From positions 124,001-188,000 of the forward strand of contig CALUJQ010000001.1 of NCBI GenBank assembly GCA_944320995.1: a DNA stretch of 64,000 bases, read 5' to 3'. The notes below the pieces were generated by a model. That model worked only from the letters and a program-made list of their open reading frames with translations, was not told the DNA's origin and made no database searches. Positions 36,889 through 44,021 of the stretch are shown here, one piece after another. Source of the stretch: an uncultured Barnesiella sp. GTDB lineage: Bacteria > Bacteroidota > Bacteroidia > Bacteroidales > Barnesiellaceae. The position numbers were made by a program, and so were the translations under genes. The stretch's first letter is position 1, and each line of letters opens with the position of its first letter.

Positions 36889-37683
36889 TTACAGGAAAAG
36901 CAGCAGGCTTACCGCCATGATGGCCATTCCGGTGATAACGCCTCCTATGCCATAGTGGTGATGTCCGTATTTTTCGGCTCCGGGTAGCAACTCGTCGAAA
37001 GAGATGAAGACCATGATTCCCGAGACGAATGCCAGTAATATGGCATGAATCATGGGTGTCCAAAAAGGCAAGAGGAATAGGAACCCGATGAGTGCTCCCA
37101 CCGGTTCGGCCATACCCGAGAGCAGGGAGTACCAAAAGGCTTTCTTGCGGCTGCCGGTTGCTTGGTAGATAGGGACCGATACGGCAATGCCCTCGGGTAT
37201 GTTGTGAATGGCGATGGCGATGACGATAGGAATCGCGATGTCGAGATTCCCCAGTGCCGAGGCAAATGTGGCGAGCCCCTCCGGGAAGTTGTGGATACTG
37301 ATGGCCAACGCCAGCAGTACGCCGGTGCGCTGTAACCGTTGTCGGGACGACATCTCTTCGACCCGGTGGATTTCGTGGGGATTCTCGTCCTCGGGAATGA
37401 GGAAGTCAATCAATGCGATAAATGATGTCCCTGCAAAAAAGGCCACCAGCATGTAGATATTGGCCATGCGAGGGGTGAGGTTTTCGCGAAGCATCTCCAC
37501 GGCTTCGGGCATCAGCTCCATAAACGAGATATAAACCATCACGCCGGCCGAGAATCCCAACGCCGCAGAAAGGAACTTGGTGTTGGTGCGTTTGGCGAAA
37601 AAGGCGATGAGGCTGCCTACTCCGGTCGAAAGTCCGGCGATCATCGTAAGCAAGAAGGCTAAAATTATAGAATCTATTTCCAT
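36889..37683 (-). CDS. zupT: ZIP-family divalent metal transporter (ZupT-like)
   Basis: This 264-residue inner-membrane protein has about eight helices and takes up Zn2+, possibly also Fe2+ or Mn2+. The two ZIP signature helices carry HNFPEG (about residue 130) and HNIPEG (about 160), the metal-binding His/Glu pairs. A short hydrophilic loop after helix 3 has DENPHEIHRVEE. The length matches ZupT (about 257). The TonB receptor gene follows downstream. No separate Zur-like operator was recognised. Confidence 0.92.
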   Translation of the reverse strand: MEIDSIILAFLLTMIAGLSTGVGSLIAFFAKRTNTKFLSAALGFSAGVMVYISFMELMPEAVEMLRENLTPRMANIYMLVAFFAGTSFIALIDFLIPEDENPHEIHRVEEMSSRQRLQRTGVLLALAISIHNFPEGLATFASALGNLDIAIPIVIAIAIHNIPEGIAVSVPIYQATGSRKKAFWYSLLSGMAEPVGALIGFLFLLPFWTPMIHAILLAFVSGIMVFISFDELLPGAEKYGHHHYGIGGVITGMAIMAVSLLLFL

Positions 37684-37894
37684 ATTTCGGGTGGCAAAAG
37701 AACATGAAAGACGAGATGAAAATCAGATTGTTTTTTCCAAGATAACATCTATCGGTTTATTTTTTTATCGTTACAAAAATAATGGAATAATATAATGTCG
37801 AGTGAATCGAATAATAAAAATAACAAAAAAGAATCAAATATGTTAGGAACAAACCGTTGGCTCTGTGTATCTTTATCCCCCGAAAAACAAGATT

Positions 37895-38446
37895 ATGCAA
37901 GGATATAACGAAGATATTGTCATCGAGCAACTGCAAAATCCGGCGACTGTGCGACAGGCATTTGCGAGGATTGTGGAGCAATATAGCAAACCGTTATATT
38001 GGCAAATCCGGAAAATGGTACTCTCGCACGACGATGCCAATGACCTGCTGCAAAATACTTTTTTAAAGGCATGGGGAAGTATCGAGTATTTCAGGGGTGA
38101 CGCCAAATTATCTACTTGGCTCTATCGTATCGCCGTGAACGAGACCTTGACGTTCCTCGCCAAAGAGCGTGAGCGCCGTAACCTTACGGCCGATGATGCC
38201 GACGATTTTCTCCTGTTGAATGTGGAGAGCGAGGCGTATTTCGATGGTAATCGAGTGCAGAAACTTTTGCAAGAGGCCATTTTGCAACTTCCCGAGAAGC
38301 AGCGGCTTGTGTTCAATATGCGCTATTTCGATGAGATGAAGTATGAAGATATGTCGGAAATTTTGGGTACTTCGGTAGGCGCATTGAAAGCGTCGTATCA
38401 TCATGCGGCGAAAAAAATAGAAGAATATCTCGAAGAAAGGGTTTAA
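37895..38446 (+). CDS. ECF-type RNA polymerase sigma factor
   Basis: This 183-residue sigma-70-family protein directs RNA polymerase to a small regulon. Region 2 (about 25-90) contains DDANDLLQNTFLKAWGSI and the stretch DAKLSTWLYRIAVNE. Region 4 (about 125-180) contains LPEKQRLVFNMRYFDEM and a helix-turn-helix EDMSEILGTSVGALKASY. The frame is open upstream to 37865, but the ATG at 37895 gives a normal N-terminus. The next two genes follow at 43 and 16 bp. The one-TM protein encoded next is the likely membrane partner. The set resembles an envelope-sensing module rather than a SusC-linked anti-sigma system. Confidence 0.92.
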   Translation: MQGYNEDIVIEQLQNPATVRQAFARIVEQYSKPLYWQIRKMVLSHDDANDLLQNTFLKAWGSIEYFRGDAKLSTWLYRIAVNETLTFLAKERERRNLTADDADDFLLLNVESEAYFDGNRVQKLLQEAILQLPEKQRLVFNMRYFDEMKYEDMSEILGTSVGALKASYHHAAKKIEEYLEERV

Positions 38447-38489
38447 ACCTTTTTATTCATTTTGTGTCTAACAGACAAAAGGTGTAGTT

Positions 38490-38858
38490 ATGGAAAAGAA
38501 GACGCCCCTATTAGATGAGATCGGACGGAAGCATGGCATGAAGGTGCCGGAAAGTTATTTCGCCGATTTTACCGAGAAGATGGCCGAGAGCCTGCCTGAG
38601 CGGGAAATCCCGTTGTCCGAGCAACCTACGTTGTGGTTACGGGTAAGGCCGTGGGTCTATATGGCCGCCATGTTTGCCGGTATATGGCTCATGCTGAAAA
38701 TGTTTACCGGGATATTCTCTGTGGAGAACGGTGAAACCCCCGACGTAGAGATGACGGCTTCGGCCGCCGAGGAGCGGTCGATAGAAGATGAGTGGATTGC
38801 TCATTATGTCGATGATTATACGGCTTATGAAATGTTGTACACCGACGTTGAATATTAA
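38490..38858 (+). CDS. One-TM protein downstream of ECF sigma, putative anti-sigma partner
   Basis: This 122-residue protein has a cytoplasmic-looking N-terminus of about 50 residues, a single transmembrane helix (about 53-73, VYMAAMFAGIWLMLKMF) and a very acidic C-terminal tail with YVDDYTAYEMLYTDVEY. It lacks a ZAS-type zinc motif and does not match a family I know. Its place directly after the sigma factor and its topology suggest it controls the sigma factor or senses the envelope, which is an inference. Confidence 0.75.
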   Translation: MEKKTPLLDEIGRKHGMKVPESYFADFTEKMAESLPEREIPLSEQPTLWLRVRPWVYMAAMFAGIWLMLKMFTGIFSVENGETPDVEMTASAAEERSIEDEWIAHYVDDYTAYEMLYTDVEY

Positions 38859-38874
38859 AGAAAGTACAGTGGCT

Positions 38875-39366
38875 ATGAGAAAATTGGTTTTGGTGTGGTC
38901 GGCAATTTTTCTGTTTGGGTTGCCGGTATCGCTCTCGGCACAGAATAAAGAGGCCCAATCGAAACAGGACCGAAAAGAGAAATACGAACAACTTTGCAAG
39001 TTCCGCCGTGATTTCATGATGGAACAGATAGGCCTTTCTGAACAGGAAGCCAAACAGTTTTTCCCCTTGTATGAGGAGTTGGAGGGGAAGAAATGGAAGT
39101 TGGACAAGGAGGCTCGTGACTTTGCCCGTAAGGTAGCGCGTTCGACAACTGCCGTGACCGATACCGAGTATCAGAAAGCCGCCGAGGCTCTGCTCGAAAA
39201 AGATGAGAAAATGGCTCAACTCGATCGGGAATATTACGATAAGTTCAAGACATTCTTGTCGAGCGAGAAGTTGTTCAAATATAAAAATGCCCAAATGAAG
39301 TTCCCGCGGGCCATGATGAAATGGCATGGGAATAAAAACGGCCAACATAAGGGGCGTGGGAAATGA
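38875..39366 (+). CDS. Small periplasmic helical protein (Spy/CpxP-like in form)
   Basis: This 163-residue protein has a signal peptide (MRKLVLVWSAIFLFGLPVSLSAQ, cleaved near 23) and a charged all-helical mature part with RRDFMMEQIGLSEQEAKQFFPLY. A basic Gly/His/Lys-rich end (HGNKNGQHKGRGK) follows. It resembles the short periplasmic chaperone-like proteins encoded beside ECF sigma factors. No catalytic motif is seen. The ATG at 38875 is chosen over the upstream frame because it creates the signal peptide. It ends the three-gene unit before a strong terminator. Confidence 0.8.
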   Translation: MRKLVLVWSAIFLFGLPVSLSAQNKEAQSKQDRKEKYEQLCKFRRDFMMEQIGLSEQEAKQFFPLYEELEGKKWKLDKEARDFARKVARSTTAVTDTEYQKAAEALLEKDEKMAQLDREYYDKFKTFLSSEKLFKYKNAQMKFPRAMMKWHGNKNGQHKGRGK

Positions 39367-39395
39367 GTTGAAACAGGACGACGGATAAAATAAAA

Positions 39396-39437
39396 AGAGA
39401 GAGACTTACCTGCGGGGTGAGTCTCTCTCTCGTTTTA
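39396..39437. terminator. Bidirectional terminator
   Basis: AGAGAGAGACT (39396-39406) pairs with AGTCTCTCTCT (39420-39430), with T-rich sequence on both outer sides. It separates the ECF unit from the convergent subtilase gene. Confidence 0.85.
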
Positions 39438-39451
39438 TAGATCTTTTTAAT

Positions 39452-41566
39452 TTAGTGGACGAGGATTTTTTCGGAATAACCATCGATGTTCAGAATATAG
39501 AGACCGCTGTGCAACCCCAGTTCTTGCCATTCGATGCAGTCTCCCGAATCCACTTTGGGCGTGGCATTGTAACGGATAATCCCGTCGGGGGTGGAGATTA
39601 TCATGCGGGAAAGTCTCGATTGGGAGGTAAATAAGATGCCGTCCCGATAGAGTCGGTAGGGTTTTTCGGCCGTCTGTACGAGGTTAATCGCCCCCGGCGA
39701 AAGAATCTCTTGAAGGCCGGCCAACGCATCGATTTTTCCATAGCCGTAAACCGAGTTGGGGCAACTTCCCGTATAACTGTCGGCCCGGGCTGTCTTTTTC
39801 AGGATTTGCTGAACCTCTTCGGGCGTCAACCCGTTGTTTGCTTCGAGCCATGTGGCAATTACGCCGGCGACAAAAGGCGAGGCCTGCGAGGTGCCTGTCA
39901 TCTGTCCCCAGAAATAGTTTTTTCCGTCGATTGTCGTACAGGCTACGGTGTTGGTGCTGCTCTCCTTGTAGTAATCCGAGAAGGACGATACGGCACTGAA
40001 AATCATTCCACCGGGAGCTGTCACATCGGGTTTTACCCGACCGTCGGGTGTGGGCCCGCAACTCGAAGTGTAGTTGATTTTGTTCAGCGGGTAGTCGATG
40101 AGCATGGATTGTTTCTTGCCCGAGTAGTTGGTCCATACGTTTCGGGTCGTATAGTTTCCTACCGATATGGTCCGTCGGCCTGTCCCGCCCAGTTCTCCCA
40201 ACGTATAGTCGGTGTCGAAGTTTACATGGGTGCTTTTCCCATTGTCGGTGAATTGCCCGCTGTTCTTGTCGGTCCACAAGTCGATGTGTTGTGGCGAGCC
40301 CGTTACACCCACTTGTATGTCGTACCCTTTCAGGTTGAAGTTGTTGAGGACAATTCGGTACATGCGTCTCGTGTCGTTCCACAGTTCGGTATAACAAGCG
40401 ACCTCACCCCCTTCGGAATAGTTGTAATCGTCGGGGACGGAAAAGCTCTGGTCGGCACCGTCGGCCTTGCAACTCCATACGCTCTCACCTTGGGAATTGA
40501 GCAACGAAACCGTTACTGAAAACCCATCGGTTTGGCCCCATACCTCGAAGGTGTTCGATTCGTAACCGGTAGGTTTGAAGAATGTCAAGACCGATGTAGC
40601 CTCATCGCTCAACTCCATGGAGGCATGAGTTTTGTTTTTGGCATCGTTCCCGATTGCCCCCACCAGTATTTTCCCCTCACCTACCATGGCCTCGACAGCT
40701 TGGTCGAAAAGAGAGGTGCCGTCGTGCGGGCCGTATGAGGTGTTCAGGCTGATATTCACGACAGCCGGTTTGCCTATCGAATCGGCATAATTGAATATGT
40801 ATTTTATTCCGCTCAATATATCTGTATCTTCCAGCGTCGAACCTACCATGACCAAATCGGCATCGTATGCTACTCCGTAATAGGGGTTTTGGTCGAGGCT
40901 TTCGGTGGCCGAGGTGTTTATCGGCCCGAAATATCCCCCACCGGCTATGGCTGCCACGTGGGTGCCGTGAGTTTGTTCTTCATTGTCGGTCCCTTGGGCA
41001 ATGATACTTGCTTCGTCTTGTAAAAACTTGCCATTCAGTTGGTCCCAAAATCTTACGATGCGCAGCGTTTCACTGTTACTTGAACGGAAAGCCGGGTGCG
41101 TTACGTCGAATCCCGAATCTACGAATCCCAATACAACGCCCTTCCCCGTGTAGGGAAGTACGATAGATTCCCCGCTATGTACTTCGGTAACGTGAGTCTC
41201 GGAGCGGGCTTGGTCCAGCGACAGGGTGGCTTTTTGGGATAGCTCGGCTTTTTCGACGAATTCTTGCTCCAATAAACGGGGCAAGTCGTTCTGCCCGATT
41301 TGCACGGTGAAGAATCCGCCTCCCAACGATACATACGATTGAGCGCCGAAGGCCAGCAAATCGTCGCCGGTCGTGGTGGGGTCGCATTGGAGCAAGATAG
41401 GCAAGAGGGAAACCTGCCGGTTCGTTTTCAACCGGGACTCTTGGGCCAACCGATCGAGTTGTTGACGTGAAAAGGCCGATAATTTTGTGTTACCGGCCTT
41501 GCTCGCCATGTTGCCGAACAGGAAAATCCCGCAGAGCAGCATGGCGCACAAAATGAGTTTTTTCAT
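39452..41566 (-). CDS. Exported S8 (subtilisin-like) serine protease with T9SS-like tail
   Basis: This 704-residue subtilase has a signal peptide (to about SKA, residue 23). The catalytic triad is visible: Asp150 in GFVDSGFDVTHP, His200 in THGTHVAAIAGG and Ser560 in TGTSQASPFVAG. A long insertion of about 150 residues between the His and Ser regions (about 330-460) looks like a beta-sandwich. The C-terminal part (about 630-704) ends with GLYILNIDGYSEKILVH, like a T9SS sorting domain, so the enzyme is probably surface-bound or secreted. The PCMD-like gene lies 10 bp upstream on the same strand, so the two are most likely one transcript. The substrate is unknown. Confidence 0.9.
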   Translation of the reverse strand: MKKLILCAMLLCGIFLFGNMASKAGNTKLSAFSRQQLDRLAQESRLKTNRQVSLLPILLQCDPTTTGDDLLAFGAQSYVSLGGGFFTVQIGQNDLPRLLEQEFVEKAELSQKATLSLDQARSETHVTEVHSGESIVLPYTGKGVVLGFVDSGFDVTHPAFRSSNSETLRIVRFWDQLNGKFLQDEASIIAQGTDNEEQTHGTHVAAIAGGGYFGPINTSATESLDQNPYYGVAYDADLVMVGSTLEDTDILSGIKYIFNYADSIGKPAVVNISLNTSYGPHDGTSLFDQAVEAMVGEGKILVGAIGNDAKNKTHASMELSDEATSVLTFFKPTGYESNTFEVWGQTDGFSVTVSLLNSQGESVWSCKADGADQSFSVPDDYNYSEGGEVACYTELWNDTRRMYRIVLNNFNLKGYDIQVGVTGSPQHIDLWTDKNSGQFTDNGKSTHVNFDTDYTLGELGGTGRRTISVGNYTTRNVWTNYSGKKQSMLIDYPLNKINYTSSCGPTPDGRVKPDVTAPGGMIFSAVSSFSDYYKESSTNTVACTTIDGKNYFWGQMTGTSQASPFVAGVIATWLEANNGLTPEEVQQILKKTARADSYTGSCPNSVYGYGKIDALAGLQEILSPGAINLVQTAEKPYRLYRDGILFTSQSRLSRMIISTPDGIIRYNATPKVDSGDCIEWQELGLHSGLYILNIDGYSEKILVH

Positions 41567-41576
41567 AAAGCCTTAT

Positions 41577-42578
41577 TTAGAGGGCACAAACTTTGAAAAC
41601 AGCGGTACCTACCTTTACAAGATATATTTTGCCCGGAGCAAACGGGAAGGCATATTGTCCGTTGTCGGTCTCTCCGTTGCTGACCAGTTTGCCATCGGTT
41701 TCATAGATTGCTACCGGTTGAACGGTTGTGTCGTTTATCGAGAGACCTTGGCGGGTAACCGTCAATTCCCATGCCGCATTTTTGCTGTTTTCGATTCCCG
41801 AAGAATATACGACAGCTATATCGTCGATGTAGAGGTAGTTGCCTTCGGCTACATCGAGCGGTTTTTCAGGTTGTTTGCTCAGATAGTCCGATGCACACAG
41901 CACGATATTCATTTTTTCGGGGGTCTCGTCCGATACGTAATTGATTGTAATCTCTTTTTCTTCAAAGGCGTCGATGTCCTCGTCGATAGTGAGTTCACCC
42001 GAGCCGATAAGGGTTGCACCGGCATTCCCGGCCAAAATGGCGCTCATCTCGTCGGTGTGCGAGTCTCCGTTTTTGTCGGTCGATTGGGCAGACCCTTTCC
42101 ACAAATAAACTTTGATGTTTGCCGCATCGTCGATGTCGCTGGCCGGTGCATTGTAGTATTGGGCTTTGAAGGAGATCTTTTGGGGACGCGAGGTATATTC
42201 GATACCGCCATCTACACCCAAGTCGCCTGTGGAGGCTGAGTAGTAAGTGGTATTCACATAAATCCATGGAGTCCCCAGCGAGAGGATTCCGGGAATGGTA
42301 TAACCTGTTTTGAGCCAACCACTATTGCTCCCGGCAAAGGTGTTCTCGATGATGGGGTAGGCATCGGTGTCGTCACCGCCTTTGGTTACAGTTCCGGCTT
42401 TCATGCTTGTAAATCCACCTATATTGACACACAAGGCGTGCCACCCGGTGGGCTGTACCTTTTGGTTACCGCTATCGCTTTCCCATGCACCGTTGAAATT
42501 GTCGCCCGAGAAACTTTCACCCCGTGCGGAGAATAAACATAAAACACAGCAACTTAAAATAAGATAAAAATTCTTCAT
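41577..42578 (-). CDS. Exported PCMD-like beta-sandwich protein with T9SS-like tail
   Basis: This 333-residue exported protein (signal peptide to about ARGE, residue 21) looks like the PCMD (putative carbohydrate metabolism domain) beta-sandwich. The features GWLKTGYTIPGILSLGTPWIY, SRPQKISFKAQYYNAP and NYLYIDDIAVVYSS are typical of that fold. The last 70 residues (QPVAIYETDGKLVSNGE ... GKIYLVKVG) resemble a T9SS sorting domain. It is transcribed before the subtilase gene, with a 10-bp gap. It may be a carbohydrate-binding surface protein, a partner or a substrate of that protease. No enzyme motif is seen. Confidence 0.72.
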   Translation of the reverse strand: MKNFYLILSCCVLCLFSARGESFSGDNFNGAWESDSGNQKVQPTGWHALCVNIGGFTSMKAGTVTKGGDDTDAYPIIENTFAGSNSGWLKTGYTIPGILSLGTPWIYVNTTYYSASTGDLGVDGGIEYTSRPQKISFKAQYYNAPASDIDDAANIKVYLWKGSAQSTDKNGDSHTDEMSAILAGNAGATLIGSGELTIDEDIDAFEEKEITINYVSDETPEKMNIVLCASDYLSKQPEKPLDVAEGNYLYIDDIAVVYSSGIENSKNAAWELTVTRQGLSINDTTVQPVAIYETDGKLVSNGETDNGQYAFPFAPGKIYLVKVGTAVFKVCAL

Positions 42579-42706
42579 AATCCTATTTGTTTTAAATGAA
42601 TTTATATATAATATTATATTTTTGCAACTGCAAAGTAAATGAAAAAAAAGTGATATTTGGAAAGAATAACAGGAAAATAGTAGTAAATTATTAATTATTA
42701 AGGTCT

Positions 42707-43780
42707 ATGAAAAAGAAATTTGTATGGATTTTTTGCATATTTATGTCACTTCTTGCATTGCCTTCTTGCGATGGGGATAGTCAACAAAACGAGGAGCCCG
42801 AAGTGCCGGGACCCGAAGGCGGGGAAGAAGACACCAATACCTATTGGGAGACAACCTATTCCGATTTGTCGAGTTATGTAGATAAGAATATCGATGAAAT
42901 ATGGGCTGCTGCCGGCGAAGCTACGAAAGATCAAGAGAATGGAGTCCTTTGTGTACAGGATCAAAAAGGGAACCGGTATAAGGCAACATTTAAATTGGAG
43001 GGAACGGTAATCTCTTCGATGGAGTTGGTCTTGACCGGTGAGTCGGAAAATAACGGAAATGCCGTGTGGGAATCGCTTGTAACCTCTTTCCGGGATTTCA
43101 AATTAGGATCATTCTTGGGAACGAAGTTCAAAAACTATACTACCGGTGAGGGTGGAATCAAACAGACTACCGAAGAGACCCTCCCGTTGCTTACTTCGGA
43201 GGCTAATATGTTGATATATCCGATATTCGGTATCCAGAAGAAGGTTTATTGCTGCCCCATTATGGATAAAGATAAGTTTCGGGTAGAGATTTGTCGCAAT
43301 TATCTGCCGCTCGATTTCAGTACATTAGGGAAGTATATCGGTGCGAATATAGATGAGGTGCTGCAAGAATACTATGCGATAGGCAATAAGATTTTGTTTG
43401 GGACTGCCATGTCTTACATTTATTTCGACAGTGCCATCGACTTGAAAGGGAATAGTTATACGGCCAATTTCGATTCGGATAAGACTTTGGAATCTATTCT
43501 TGAAATTTCGGCTTATGTGCCTGAGGACGATCAGACAATTACCCGTTGGAAAGATATGTTGCAAAATTATACCGACTATAATTTGGGAACACTTAGCGAG
43601 ATTTATGTGACCGATGCATTTGGCGATAAAGTGCAGGATTTGGATAATGCGCAAGCCGCATTTGACCTTTATGAAGCAAATGGCCGTAATAATGGTATAA
43701 TAGCTCGCTTTGAAACGGGATATGGTTATAATTCACTCATATTGAATAAAGATTATTGCTATGTCCTCGTCAGAAAATGA
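42707..43780 (+). CDS. Lipoprotein of unknown function with an internal duplication
   Basis: This 357-residue lipoprotein (LALPSC, Cys21, then DGDSQQNEEPE) has an acidic linker to about residue 48. Two homologous units can be aligned by eye, about 51-145 and 204-305. Shared positions are YSDLSSYVDKNIDEIW with FSTLGKYIGANIDEVL, KGNRYKATF with KGNSYTANF, and FRDFKLGSF with YTDYNLGTL. The family is unknown to me; I see no catalytic signature. It is divergent from the PCMD-like gene across 128 bp. That gap includes a -7 match TATTTTTG at 42617-42624. It ends in its own terminator. Confidence 0.78.
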   Translation: MKKKFVWIFCIFMSLLALPSCDGDSQQNEEPEVPGPEGGEEDTNTYWETTYSDLSSYVDKNIDEIWAAAGEATKDQENGVLCVQDQKGNRYKATFKLEGTVISSMELVLTGESENNGNAVWESLVTSFRDFKLGSFLGTKFKNYTTGEGGIKQTTEETLPLLTSEANMLIYPIFGIQKKVYCCPIMDKDKFRVEICRNYLPLDFSTLGKYIGANIDEVLQEYYAIGNKILFGTAMSYIYFDSAIDLKGNSYTANFDSDKTLESILEISAYVPEDDQTITRWKDMLQNYTDYNLGTLSEIYVTDAFGDKVQDLDNAQAAFDLYEANGRNNGIIARFETGYGYNSLILNKDYCYVLVRK

Positions 43781-43813
43781 TTTGTTGAAATAGCGTATAT
43801 AAAATATTGAGGA

Positions 43814-43853
43814 AACGAAGCGTAGGGGAAATTTCCAACGCTTCGTTTTTTTA
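43814..43853 (+). terminator. Rho-independent terminator
   Basis: AACGAAGCGT (43814-43823) pairs with ACGCTTCGTT (43838-43847), followed by a T-rich run to 43853. It isolates the duplicated-domain lipoprotein gene from the second SusC operon. Confidence 0.87.
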
Positions 43854-43863
43854 TTTAAAGGAG

Positions 43864-44021
43864 TTTTAAGACTATTGCTTAAAACGATTCGGGCGTCAAA
43901 CAAAAAAACAGAGGCATTGTTTTATCAGGTACAGACGGTGCAAACGCTTGTAGAAGGAGACCGCTCCTTTTGTTCAGTGGGAGTAAGTCGTCTATGAGTT
44001 CAACCATCAAACGTATCTGAT
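43864..44021 (+). promoter_or_regulatory. Leader region of the second SusC operon with two small stem-loops
   Basis: TTTTAAG (43864-43870) pairs with CTTAAAA (43878-43884), and AAGGAG (43954-43959) pairs with CTCCTT (43964-43969) followed by TT. Both lie in the gap before susC. No clear TAnnTTTG was found, so the transcript start is uncertain. Confidence 0.35.

Noticed and set aside
37851..37875. TTG ... TATCTTTA as the ECF sigma gene promoter
   Set aside because: The spacer is only about 8 bases and the last base of the -7 element does not match.
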